Below are positions 43,735 to 51,958 of a stretch of 64,000 nt of DNA, piece by piece. The stretch comes from Actinacidiphila acididurans (lineage in GTDB: Bacteria; Actinomycetota; Actinomycetes; Streptomycetales; Streptomycetaceae), in contig NZ_JADKYB010000001.1 in the NCBI RefSeq assembly GCF_016918855.1, positions 124,001 to 188,000 on the forward strand. The letters are read 5' to 3'. A model generated the notes under the pieces. That model worked only from the letters and a program-made list of their open reading frames with translations. It did not search any database and was not told the origin of the DNA. The translations under genes were made by a program, and so were the position numbers. The first letter of the stretch is position 1. Each line of letters begins with the position of its first letter.

Positions 43735-44368
43735 TTCGTGTCTGGAGTGCTTCGGCCCGCGGTCAGGACGAATGCCAGTGGGCGGCATTTGCGGTCGGCG
43801 GCGAGGTGGACCTTGCTGGTCTGTCCGCCCGTGGAGCGTCCCAGGAGAGCAGCCTTCAGCCGGGGTTTGCGCCGACGCCGGATGCGTCGTCGCTCTTCCC
43901 GCGTGGGATCGATTTCGGCGTCCCGCCCGCTTTGTTCTTCGAGGCCGCCCCCTTTGGCCCGGCCTTCTCTTCCTCAGCGGCAGCTTTCTCCAGGGCGGTG
44001 AGGACGTCCTGGCCCAGGTGCATCCCGGCAGCATCGTGGTGAGCCCGCGCTGTGGCGTAGTCGACGCTGACCAGGGACAGGTCCACCTCACCCCACTTCG
44101 CGGCCTTCGCGATCAGGCCCTCGAAGATCCCGGCGTCACGCCACTGCCGGAAACGGTACGGTTGTGGATGGTCGGCCAGGCACCGAACTCCTGCGGCATC
44201 TCCGGCCGCTGCCCACCGGTCCGGAACCGCCAGATCACGCCCTCGAACTGCTGCCGCAGCCGCTCGGGGTACGGGCCGTATCTGCCGATCGGCAGATACG
44301 GGTCGATGAACTCCCACTCCATGTCCGTGAGTTGCGCGCGCGTCACCCAAGATGTCCATCGGATCAAT
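43735..44368 (-). mobile_element. IS5-family transposase pseudogene
   Basis: Pieces of one IS5 transposase on the minus strand: VTRAQLTDMEWEFIDPYLPI, QQFEGVIWRFRTGGQRPEMP and EFGAWPTIHNR; a frame change; FRQWRDAGIFEGLIAKAAKW and EVDLSLVSVDYATARAHHDA (first Asp); KNKAGGTPKSIPRGKSDDAS; another frame change; LLGRSTGGQTSKVHLAADRK. The 3' end with the later catalytic residues is missing. Closely similar in type to, but distinct from, the other IS5 fragments in this window. Confidence 0.82.
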
Positions 44369-44417
44369 CCCTCCCCCAAGGCCGATCCCGCAGATTGATC
44401 AGGCCTCGATACACGCC

Positions 44418-44630
44418 CTAACGGGCGAGGAACGGGCCCAGTACCGCGCTGAGTTCGGTCGGCGCGTCCATTGCGATGAGGTGGGCGGCGGTGGCGAACT
44501 CGACCAGTGTGGCGCCGGGGATCTCAGCGGCGTAGCGGCGTGCGATACCGGCGTGCACGAACACGGCAGGCGGGCCGTCACCAGCTATATCGTAGAAAAG
44601 CTGTCCAAAGTCATCGTTGAGTATGCCCAT
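44418..44630 (-). pseudogene. alpha/beta hydrolase reduced to both ends by in-frame deletion
   Basis: A 70-codon open frame joins a typical hydrolase N-terminus (DFGQLFYDIAGDGPPAVFVH plus AGI) directly to a C-terminus (RYAAEIPGATLVEFATAAHL, ending LSAVLGPFLAR). The catalytic His region remains, but the nucleophile elbow, acid residue and ~190 residues are missing. The frame stays open across the join. No ribosome site is seen at the ATG 44630. Almost certainly inactive as an enzyme. Confidence 0.75.
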
Positions 44631-44808
44631 GCACGGAGGATCGCAGGACGATAGCCCATGGGCCAACGGGGCGCGTATCGCGTCGTGATCAATCAGTGGG
44701 ATCGGCCCTTGATCCCGGCCCGGGATGAAATGGAGGCGGTGCGGGAGTTGGGTGTGGCGACAGGGCGGTCGTCGTGTCGCCATCGGACTGCCGTCGAAAG
44801 GCAACCTC

Positions 44809-45693
44809 ATGCCCTTGCTGCGCCTCGGTGTTTCCCTTCAGCCGCGCTGGCCGCTCGATGACGGAGCCAGTGTGCTCCGCGCCGCACGCCACGCTGAAGA
44901 CCTCGGCTTCGATCATGTTGCGGTCGGCAACCGCCTCCTGGACAGCGGCTTCGGCCTCGACACGGACCCGCTTGTTCTGCTGTCGGCCGTCGCAGGGGCG
45001 ACTACGCGCCTGCGGCTGCTGACCTCCGTGCTCGTCGCGCCGTACTACCCGGCGCTGGTGCTCGCCAACCAGGCGGCCACCTTGGACGTCGTGTCCGGTG
45101 GCCGCCTGATTCTGGGCGTCGGTACCGGCTGGAATCCTGACGAATTCCATGCCGTCGGTGTACCCGCCCGTGAACGCGGTGCACGCACCGACGACCACCT
45201 CGCCGCGGCGAAGGCTCTGTGGGCCCGGCGGCCCGCGGACTTCGATGGGCCGTTTACGACACTGCACGCCGCGCACTTGGGAGTGCCTCCGGTCACCGCC
45301 GGGGGTCCGCCCGTGTGGGTCGGCGGCCACAGCGACGCTGCCCTGCGCCGCGCGCTGCGTTTCGGCGACGGCTGGTACGGCACAGGCGCCGACGCCGCGG
45401 AGGTCACCGACGTCCGGCGCCGCATGTGTGACCTCGCCGGCGCAGAGAGCGCTGGTCGGCTGACACTCGCGTCGGCCGCATTCCTTACTCCGCCCGGTCT
45501 CCCCGCGGTGGTCCCGCCACCGGGACGGCCGCTCGGCGGCGCTGCGCCCACTGCAGCGAGCGTCGCCGACGACCTCGGGCGGCTCGCCGAGGCAGGGCTT
45601 GCCGCCTGCACCCTGTGGCTGCCTGTCGCGGCTGAACATGTCAAGAAGGCTATGGAATGGGTCGCAGCCGAGGTGGCACCACGACTCGCTTGA
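44809..45693 (+). CDS. luciferase-like F420/FMN-dependent oxidoreductase
   Basis: 294-residue TIM-barrel oxidoreductase. MPLLRLGVSLQPRWPLDDGA, HAEDLGFDHVAVGNRLLDSG, LTSVLVAPYYPALVLANQAA, TLDVVSGGRLILGVGTGWNP and PPVWVGGHSDAALRRALRFG are the family landmarks (SGGRLxLGVGxGW and the G-G-x-S phosphate loop). This subgroup is commonly F420-dependent in actinobacteria. AAAGG lies 7 bp before the ATG. Bounded on both sides by IS debris, so it may have been brought in or isolated by rearrangement. Substrate unknown. Confidence 0.88.
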   Translation: MPLLRLGVSLQPRWPLDDGASVLRAARHAEDLGFDHVAVGNRLLDSGFGLDTDPLVLLSAVAGATTRLRLLTSVLVAPYYPALVLANQAATLDVVSGGRLILGVGTGWNPDEFHAVGVPARERGARTDDHLAAAKALWARRPADFDGPFTTLHAAHLGVPPVTAGGPPVWVGGHSDAALRRALRFGDGWYGTGADAAEVTDVRRRMCDLAGAESAGRLTLASAAFLTPPGLPAVVPPPGRPLGGAAPTAASVADDLGRLAEAGLAACTLWLPVAAEHVKKAMEWVAAEVAPRLA

Positions 45694-45722
45694 CGCCGTG
45701 GCTGGGAAGACCGCCGGGTTGA

Positions 45723-46444
45723 TCAAGCTGCCGCGGCCAGTGGGCGTCCGCCCCAGCGGATGCCCTTCTCGCTGCGGATGCGGGCGCGCTCCCTGCGTTG
45801 GGCGGCGAGGACGTCACGGTGGCGGGAATTCTGGTTGCGCCAGCGGAGGTAGGCGTGCAGGGCCCGGGCCTGGGCTGTGTGGTTGGGGTGGTGGGAGTTG
45901 GCGATGGTGAACTTGTGGGTGGAGAGGTTGTCCAGGATGACGTAGATCGGGGCTTCATCCGGGCGGCCCGCGCGGATCGACCTGAGTGCGGCCAGGGTGT
46001 TTGCGGCGCCCTTCTTCCCGCGGTTGATGCCCACAAGGTGTCGTCGCCGACCGAGTGGCAGCCGTGGAAATACCGGACGCCGTGGGTACGGTGGTACGTC
46101 GCCGGATGGCGCTCGGGGTAACCGGCGGGAGCCCAGCCGGATCCGGCGGTGGGGCGGATGCCCAGCGGCCCGAACTCGTCGAAAGCGAACGCCCGGTCAG
46201 GGAAGCGCTCCATGACCTCCTCTATCCGGTCCAGTTTGGCGTCGCGCTCGGGGTCGGGCGACTCCTTCCAGGTCTTGGTGCGCTGGAAGGTGATGCCGCG
46301 GCGGGCGAGCAGGCACCGTAACGCCTCGCGGCCGATCCGGATCACGCGGCCAGGAACCTTGCCCAGGTAGGCGGCGAGTTTGCGGATGGACCAGCGGGTG
46401 AAGGGCTGGCCCAGCTTGGTCGGGCGGGTGGTGGCCGTCGCCAC
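45723..46444 (-). mobile_element. IS630-family transposase pseudogene with catalytic deletion
   Basis: Frame one reads KLGQPFTRWSIRKLAAYLGK, GITFQRTKTWKESPDPERDA and AFAFDEFGPLGIRPTAGSGW (first catalytic Asp). A frame change near 46035 leads to GINRGKKGAANTLAALRSIR and APIYVILDNLSTHK (second Asp). That is joined directly to FTIANSHHPNHTAQARALHA of the C-terminus, so the region with the third acidic residue (usually in a W-N-P-I-E motif) is gone. The N-terminal DNA-binding part is also lost. Defunct. Confidence 0.85.
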
Positions 46445-46712
46445 GACAAACTCGGCCGCGGTTGGAGGTGTCGATGACGGCGGGCCGGTGGTAGATGTTG
46501 CTGAAGTCCCTGCGCTGGCGGACTGGTCGCGCCAGGCTTTGGTTCGAACCCTGGTTCCTCGGTCAGGTCGCCGGTCATGGTGGCGCCCGCCTCGGAGACC
46601 GCCAAGCCGCGGGGGCGCGAGCGCTGAGCACGGACTTTCCGTTCGGCTGACCGGTCAGGCTCCGCTGACCGGTCAGGCTCCGCGCTCTTCTCGCGCTCCG
46701 CGACGGGAGGGG
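46445..46712. other. intergenic remnant, nothing recognised
   Basis: Between the IS630 remnant and the MRJP-like gene's stop. Contains a direct repeat of CTGACCGGTCAGGCTCCG (46648-46680) that forms self-complementary CTGACCGGTCAG boxes. It may act as a terminator or as a TetR-type half-site array; the core ACCGGT also occurs in the operator at 50074. Confidence 0.3.
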
Positions 46713-47900
46713 TCAGCCGAGCCTGACGGGACCGGCGTTGATGGGCAGGCGGACCAGAAGGTAGGGCTTGCGGCGCAGGTCCTGGCCGTTGTGGAAGATG
46801 CCCTGCCGGTCGAACTGGTTGACGATGGCGTACAGGTGCCGGTCCGAGGCGACGGACAGGGTGTCGATCCAGTGGAGGCCGTCGCCCTGGGCGATGGTCT
46901 GGTAGGTGCCGTCGGGGTTCCGGCGCCAGATGGAGTTGTGCTCCTCGTCGCCGCCGTAGAGCCGTCCCTTGGTGTCGCTCTCCAGGCCGTCGGCCATCGG
47001 CTTGTAGCCGAGGTTCCGGACGGTGGCCGCGACCTGGGCGTCGGTGGCGTGGGGGTCGGCGAGGGCGTCGAGGGACACGCTGGCCAGCCGGCGGCTGGAC
47101 AGGGGGGAGTAGTAGAGGCGCTTGCCGTCGTCGCTGATGGCGATGCCGTCGGAGCCGAACTCGTTGGGCAGCGGCTGCCCGTCGAGGATGGAGACGAAGT
47201 TCTGGTCGGGGACCGTTGAGGGGTCCCCGGCCAGGCGCCTCCAGGAGCGGCCGGTGGCGAGGTCGACCGCGATGATGCCGTTGGGGCCGCCCGCGTCGGT
47301 GATGAACGCCATGCCTGCGGCGCCGCGCCGCAGGTCGAAGCGCATGTCGTTGATGTAGCTGTTCGCCGGCACCACGGAGGTCGGGAAGAGGATCGTCCGC
47401 ACGATGCGGTTGGTGTGCAGGTCGATCGCCACCAGCTTGGGACCGCCGTAGGAGGATCCGGCGAACTGCGGGCTGCCGGTGTCGAGCACCCACAGCCGGT
47501 CGTGGGGGTCGACGACGACGCTCTGCACGGACTGGAAGTGCCCGGCCAGATCGGCGGGGTCCTGGCGGTTCACCTCCGCGTCGGGGTAGGGGACGGGCTT
47601 GCCGTCGCGCAACTCGGCGACGGTGAAAGGGACGTTGTCGCCCAGGCGGGGGAAGCAGACGAAGGTGCGGCCGTCCTGGGAGACGGTGATGCCAGTCGGC
47701 ATGGCGTCGGAGAACTGGGCGACGACCTTGTACTGGCCCATGGTCGGTCCGTCGGCGGGGGCCGCCGTGGCGGGCCCGGTGGTTGCTGCCGCGGCGGGCC
47801 GGGTGAGCGCGGCCGAGGCGGAGCCGGTGAGTTGGGTGGCGCCCAGCGATGCGGCGGTCACCACGAGGGCGGCTGCACCGAGGTATGCGCGTCGTTTCAT
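46713..47900 (-). CDS. secreted yellow/major-royal-jelly-protein-like beta-propeller
   Basis: 395-residue exported protein: signal peptide ~1-31 (LGAAALVVTAASLGATQL, cleavage near SASA-AL), then a beta-propeller of the yellow/MRJP type, related to SMP-30/gluconolactonase: PTGITVSQDGRTFVCFPRLG, HDRLWVLDTG, SYINDMRFDLRRG, DGIAISDDGKRLYYSPLSSR and LYGGDEEHNSIWRRNPDG. Bacterial members are often near oxidoreductases and thought to be secreted sugar- or lactone-binding proteins or enzymes. AGGAGACG precedes the ATG. Third gene of a minus-strand group divergent from the TetR gene. Confidence 0.85.
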   Translation of the reverse strand: MKRRAYLGAAALVVTAASLGATQLTGSASAALTRPAAAATTGPATAAPADGPTMGQYKVVAQFSDAMPTGITVSQDGRTFVCFPRLGDNVPFTVAELRDGKPVPYPDAEVNRQDPADLAGHFQSVQSVVVDPHDRLWVLDTGSPQFAGSSYGGPKLVAIDLHTNRIVRTILFPTSVVPANSYINDMRFDLRRGAAGMAFITDAGGPNGIIAVDLATGRSWRRLAGDPSTVPDQNFVSILDGQPLPNEFGSDGIAISDDGKRLYYSPLSSRRLASVSLDALADPHATDAQVAATVRNLGYKPMADGLESDTKGRLYGGDEEHNSIWRRNPDGTYQTIAQGDGLHWIDTLSVASDRHLYAIVNQFDRQGIFHNGQDLRRKPYLLVRLPINAGPVRLG

Positions 47901-48083
47901 GTGAGCGTCTCCTGCTGCGGGTGGAGTCGCCGGAGGGTACGGCGGATGGCCGTGTCCTGCCGGCGCGTTCGGTGGGTTCGGGGACTTCCCCCGGGTCGTT
48001 GGACTTGCTGGAATGGGTGACCCGGCGGGTCCGTGCGGGCGAGGCGGCTGAGATGGGTGGGGCGGGGCCGGGCGCCCGGCGCC

Positions 48084-49037
48084 TCACCGCTGAATGCGGA
48101 GGAGGACCTTGCCGCCTCGCTTGAGACGAGCGACGGCGGTGTCGAATTCCGCGAGGTCGTAGACGGCCTCGACGGGGACCCGGAGGTCGCCGGAGCGCAG
48201 CAGCGGCAGCGTCTCCGCGATCACCGGCGCGATCTTCGCGGCGTAGTCGAAGGCGGCGACGAAGAGGAAGGTGACCGTGACGTCCTTGGCGGCGCCGCGG
48301 CCGTCCTGGTCGATCGCGTCGGTCGCGGAGTAGCGCACCAGCGTGCCGCCCGGCGCGAGCAGATCGATCAACTCGTCGGCGACACGGCCTCCGACGCTCT
48401 CGATCGCGAGGTGTACCGGCGCGCCGCCGATGGCCGCGGCGATCCGCGTGGCAAGGTCCGGGCCGTCGAGCACCACGACGTCCGCTCCTGCCGCCATGAG
48501 TTCATTGATCAGCTCCGGCCTGCGCACCACGCTGGCGGTGCGCAGGCCTCGCTGCTTGGCCAGGGCGATGACATTGCGGCCGACTCCGCCGTTGCCGCTG
48601 GACTGCACGACCCAGTCCCCTTTCTCCAGCGACACGTACTCCGACAGCGCGAGCCCGGCGGTGGGCGTGTTGCTGCCCAGCATCGAGAACTGCCGGAGGT
48701 CGCCGACCGGCAGCGGCGCCATGCCCGCGGCCGGGGCGATGAGCCGCTCGCGCCACGTGCCGAGGAGGAGGGGGAGCACGACGAGGTCGCCGGGTCCGAT
48801 GCCGTCGACTCCGTCACCGACCTCCACCACGCGCGCCACCCCCTCGTTGCCTGCCACCGCGGGCAGTTCGGGCTGGGCGACGTGGCCGCCGATGCGGAGC
48901 AGGTCGTGGAAGTTCAGCGGCGCGTACAGCATGTCCACCAGAACCTCGCCCGGTCCGGGGGCGCCCGGCTCCGGCAGTTCGACCAGCTTCACCACCTGCT
49001 CGGCCTCGCCGAACCGGTCGTACCGCAGTGCTCTCAT
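48084..49037 (-). CDS. MDR-family enoyl/quinone reductase-like
   Basis: 317-residue NAD(P)H-dependent medium-chain reductase related to mitochondrial enoyl-reductase (MECR) and quinone oxidoreductases. GroES-like part: MLYAPLNFHDLLRIGGHV, PAVAGNEGVARVVEVGDGVD; Rossmann part: WVVQSSGNGGVGRNVIALAK; conserved ALNFHD-like (PLNFHD) motif as in MECR (P-x-N-x-S/H-D). No zinc ligands. Probably reduces activated double bonds, which suits electrophile detoxification under the NemR-like TetR regulator upstream. Confidence 0.88.
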   Translation of the reverse strand: MRALRYDRFGEAEQVVKLVELPEPGAPGPGEVLVDMLYAPLNFHDLLRIGGHVAQPELPAVAGNEGVARVVEVGDGVDGIGPGDLVVLPLLLGTWRERLIAPAAGMAPLPVGDLRQFSMLGSNTPTAGLALSEYVSLEKGDWVVQSSGNGGVGRNVIALAKQRGLRTASVVRRPELINELMAAGADVVVLDGPDLATRIAAAIGGAPVHLAIESVGGRVADELIDLLAPGGTLVRYSATDAIDQDGRGAAKDVTVTFLFVAAFDYAAKIAPVIAETLPLLRSGDLRVPVEAVYDLAEFDTAVARLKRGGKVLLRIQR

Positions 49038-49197
49038 GGCTTCGCTTCCTTCGTGTGCATGGGGTGGTGGGGCGCGACCGCCTCGCGCCGTGCAGGGACC
49101 GCCGGATGTGCGGGCGGATCTGCACGGCAGTCGCGGCGGATCCGGGGGACCGTCGAAGCGAGTCCGTCTACCGGGGCCGTCCGGGCGGCCGCCGGGG

Positions 49198-49869
49198 TCA
49201 GCGCAGGGTGATGCCGGTGACGTTCAGGCTGATCCGCACGAGCGAGCGGTCGGGCGTGCGGTCCGCGTTGCGACTGAAGATCTCGTGCTCGGTGGTGATC
49301 ACCGCGCCGTCGACGGCGGCGCGCTCGGGCTGGTAATGCGCGGTCGGCAACGATGCGTTGATCACGGGTTCGTAGTCCAGCCGGACCATGAAGCCGGCGG
49401 CGTCGAAGTAGTACCGCTGGGTGGTGCTGTGAGTGTCGATGGTCGGGGGGAAAGTGACGTCCAGGACGCGCCAGGTCTCGCCGTTCTCGATCCATGGCTC
49501 GATCTCGGTGATCTCGACACCGGGGTAGGTGAAGACGAATGCCTCGATCAGATAGAGCCAGGTGGCGTACGCGCGGAAGTAGCCGGCCTGCGCGACGCTC
49601 CACTGGCTCGCCGCGGTGAAGCCGTCGAAGCTGGCCCGCGGATGCGCGAGGCAGGCCACGGAACCGTCCGGCTGTGTCACTGTCAGGAGGTCCTCGTGCT
49701 TGTCGAACGTGATGACGCGGCCCGACGGTTGGGTGAGCCGGATGTGCTGGCGATGGACGTCCGCCCCCGCGGGTTCGGCTGCCGCCGCCGCAGACCCGGC
49801 CGGCCCGCCGCCGGCGAGTGATGCGCCGGCCGCCACGGCGGCGGCACCGAGGAATCGTCGTCGGTTCAT
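49198..49869 (-). CDS. Tat-exported protein, unknown function
   Basis: 223 residues with a twin-arginine signal (NRRRFLGAAAVAAGASLAGG). The mature part is beta-rich: VITFDKHEDLLTVTQPDGSV, GYFRAYATWLYLIEAFVFTY, TQRYYFDAAGFMVRLDYEPV. It has lipocalin-like or DUF-type character, and I do not recognise a named domain. GGAAGAG precedes the ATG. First gene of the minus group facing the TetR gene, so it is probably inducible with the MDR gene. Confidence 0.75.
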   Translation of the reverse strand: MNRRRFLGAAAVAAGASLAGGGPAGSAAAAAEPAGADVHRQHIRLTQPSGRVITFDKHEDLLTVTQPDGSVACLAHPRASFDGFTAASQWSVAQAGYFRAYATWLYLIEAFVFTYPGVEITEIEPWIENGETWRVLDVTFPPTIDTHSTTQRYYFDAAGFMVRLDYEPVINASLPTAHYQPERAAVDGAVITTEHEIFSRNADRTPDRSLVRISLNVTGITLR

Positions 49870-50010
49870 ATGAAGTGTCTCTTCCTTGAGAAAGCCACCG
49901 CCGCGCGACGGATCTGCCTGGGCTGCGGTGAGGTGTTAGGGCGCGCCGCCCGCTCAGGGGGCGCAGCACACAGGTTCCGGTCGGTGGCCCGACGACCTTG
50001 AGCTGAAGTA

Positions 50011-50089
50011 TGACCAGTCGTCTCGTTATCGTCAACGGCCGCCTGGACGCATCCTGCGGCGGTGGGCAGAATAGTGAGACGACCGGTCA
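50011..50089. promoter_or_regulatory. paired operator sites for the TetR regulator
   Basis: TGACCAGTCGTCTCGT (50011-50026) and, on the opposite strand, TGACCGGTCGTCTCAC (50074-50089) are two copies of one site in inverted orientation, 47 bp apart, in the 238-bp divergent region between the Tat gene and the TetR gene. The ACCGGTCGTCT core resembles operators of NemR-like TetR proteins. Confidence 0.6.
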
Positions 50090-50107
50090 GCCGAGCAGGG
50101 GATCACC

Positions 50108-50698
50108 TTGGCCCGCACGAAGAACGCCGCATCCCTGGACACCAGGCAGCGCATACTCGACGCCGCCCTGGACCAGTTCCATCTCAGGGGCTATAACGGC
50201 ACCAGCGTGCAGGACCTGGTGGACGCGGCCGGCGCGCCCAAGGGCACGTTCTACAACCACTTCGCGAGCAAGCAGGACCTGGCGGTCGAGGCCCTGCGTG
50301 TCTACTCCGGCATCATCGGGCTCGACGCGCTCGCCGGCCCAACGGTTGGCAGCCCCCGCGAGCGGATCGAGGGACACCTCGCGCACATCGTCGGCCTCGG
50401 GCTCGCGGTGTTCGCGGAGCGCGGCTGCCTGCTGGCCAATCTCGCCGGCGAGGTCCCCGCCCACAGCGAGGTCGTCGCGTCCGCCGTCGGCGCCTACCTC
50501 GACGACTGGGTGACGAAGCTGGCGGGCCTGATCGACGAGGCGAAGGCGGCAGGTGAGCTGACCACCGGCATGGCGTCCACCGACCTGGCCGAACTGATCG
50601 TCGACGCCTTCGAGGGCGGCGCGGTGAAGGCCAAGGCCACCTGCTCGACCGAACCCATCCTGCGCTTTCAGCGCACGGTCGCCCAGCTGCTGCGCTGA
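50108..50698 (+). CDS. TetR-family regulator, NemR/YcdC-like
   Basis: 196 residues. The TetR helix-turn-helix includes RQRILDAALDQFHLRGYNGT, SVQDLVDAAGAPKGTFYNHF and ASKQDLAVEALRVY. The C-terminal ligand domain has Cys in ERGCLLANLAGE, the position of the redox-sensing cysteine in NemR-like proteins. The start is TTG at 50108 behind AGGGGATC. Two matching sites upstream suggest it represses itself and the divergent Tat/MDR/MRJP-like genes, probably released by electrophiles. A very strong terminator follows. Confidence 0.9.
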   Translation: MARTKNAASLDTRQRILDAALDQFHLRGYNGTSVQDLVDAAGAPKGTFYNHFASKQDLAVEALRVYSGIIGLDALAGPTVGSPRERIEGHLAHIVGLGLAVFAERGCLLANLAGEVPAHSEVVASAVGAYLDDWVTKLAGLIDEAKAAGELTTGMASTDLAELIVDAFEGGAVKAKATCSTEPILRFQRTVAQLLR

Positions 50699-50760
50699 GC
50701 GGGCACGCGCCCCGCGCTACCTCGTGACCTGAGCGAACTGAGCGAACTGACGACCTCACC

Positions 50761-50802
50761 GCCGACCGCGCCGCCCGGAAGCTTCCGGGCGGCGCGGTCG
50801 GC
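50761..50802 (+). terminator. perfect 42-bp palindromic terminator
   Basis: Both arms are 21 bp and perfectly complementary (GCCGACCGCGCCGCCCGGAA then G, and its mirror) and are followed by TTTT. It lies 62 bp after the TetR stop. Rho-independent terminator for the TetR gene. Confidence 0.9.
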
Positions 50803-50863
50803 TTTTCCGCGCACCGCGCGAGCCGCCCGTGCGTGGGCCAGGCAGGCCCGGCAGAAGGAGAGA

Positions 50864-50892
50864 GACGTAGCCGTAAAAGTTTCGGCTACGTC
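50864..50892. promoter_or_regulatory. perfect 10-9-10 operator upstream of SDR
   Basis: GACGTAGCCG-N9-CGGCTACGTC is a perfect inverted repeat that ends 115 bp before the SDR ATG at 51008. The same architecture occurs before the CGNR gene (51897-51927), marking a two-gene regulon. Confidence 0.65.
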
Positions 50893-51007
50893 AAATGGGC
50901 TTGGAATGACTCAAGCGAAGCTGCTACGGTTGCGTCATGATCGCATGGGTGCCGCGCTTCGGTGGCCCGGTTGCCGCAGCACCCGCCCCAGCAGAAGGAG
51001 GATCGTC

Positions 51008-51790
51008 ATGCCCAGCACGGCCACGTACGACTTCACCGGCCAGGTCGTCCTGGTCACCGGGGGTAGCAGCGGCATCGGGCTGCAGGTGGCCCGGGACTTC
51101 GTCGACGCCGGCGCCCACGTCGTGATCGCCGGCCGGACCGCGTCGCGCCTGGAGGCGGCGCGAGAGCAACTCGGCGCCGGCGTCACGGCCGTGACGACCG
51201 ACGTGGGCGACGCCGCGGGGGTCAACGCCCTGGTCGACGGCGTCATCCGCGACCGCGGGCACCTCGACGTGGTCATCAGCAACGCCGCCAGCTTCATCCC
51301 CGGCGACGTCACGGCCGTCGAACCCGCCGACTGGGACCAGTCGGTGCGCACCAACCTCAACGGGTTCTTCTACCTCGCCAAGGCGGTCCTGCCGCACCTG
51401 GCGGCCAGTGGCGGCAGCTTCATCGCCACCTCCAGCGTCTCCGGGATGCGCGCCGACTGGGGCATGCCGGTGTACAACGCGGCCAAGGGGGCCGTCTCGC
51501 TGTTCGTCCAGGCGCTCGCCCTCGACTGGGGCGCGAAGGGCGTACGGGTCAACGCCGTCGCCCCGTCACTGACCAGCACCGAACCGGTCGCCGCGATCAC
51601 CGGCAACCCCGCGCTGCGCTCGCAGGCCGAGGCCCGCGTCGCGCTGGGCCGCATCGCCGAGACCGGCGACATCTCCCCGGTCGTGCTCTTTCTCGCCTCC
51701 GACGCCGCACGCTACGTCAACGGCGTGATCCTGCCGGTCGACGGAGGGACCTCGGCCTCCAACGGGCAAGCCCGGTGGGCGGCCGCCTGA
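51008..51790 (+). CDS. short-chain dehydrogenase/reductase (SDR)
   Basis: 260-residue classical SDR with TGGSSGIG (17-24), SNAAS in place of NNAG (~91-95), Ser142/143 in IATSSVSG and YNAAK (Tyr156, Lys160). VNGVILPVDGGTSA at the end is FabG-like. AAGGAGG lies 6 bp before the ATG, so the longer frame from 50906 is rejected. A perfect palindrome upstream is shared with the CGNR gene, its probable regulator or co-regulated neighbour. Substrate unknown. Confidence 0.93.
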   Translation: MPSTATYDFTGQVVLVTGGSSGIGLQVARDFVDAGAHVVIAGRTASRLEAAREQLGAGVTAVTTDVGDAAGVNALVDGVIRDRGHLDVVISNAASFIPGDVTAVEPADWDQSVRTNLNGFFYLAKAVLPHLAASGGSFIATSSVSGMRADWGMPVYNAAKGAVSLFVQALALDWGAKGVRVNAVAPSLTSTEPVAAITGNPALRSQAEARVALGRIAETGDISPVVLFLASDAARYVNGVILPVDGGTSASNGQARWAAA

Positions 51791-51896
51791 GCCGCCCGCC
51801 CCGCACTCCGTCGCCTCGGGATGCGGTACCTCGGCGTACGGCAGCGCGGAGCGGGTCGGCGCGATGGCTTCCTGCCAGCGGGAACGGTGCCTCTGA

Positions 51897-51927
51897 TGAC
51901 GTAACTGTTGTCCGTACGGCTATGTCA
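51897..51927. promoter_or_regulatory. second copy of the 10-9-10 operator before CGNR gene
   Basis: GACGTAACTG-N9-CGGCTATGTC differs from the perfect site at 50864 by two bases in the left arm and one in the right, with the same 9-bp spacer. It ends 31 bp before the CGNR start, overlapping the expected promoter; suits autoregulation. Confidence 0.6.
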
Positions 51928-51958
51928 TATCAAGCAGGGATTGCTCTACGCTGGTGCC

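Noticed and set aside
46535..46570. GGTTCGAACC resembling a tRNA T-loop
   Set aside because: No acceptor stem, D arm or anticodon arm could be built around it on either strand.
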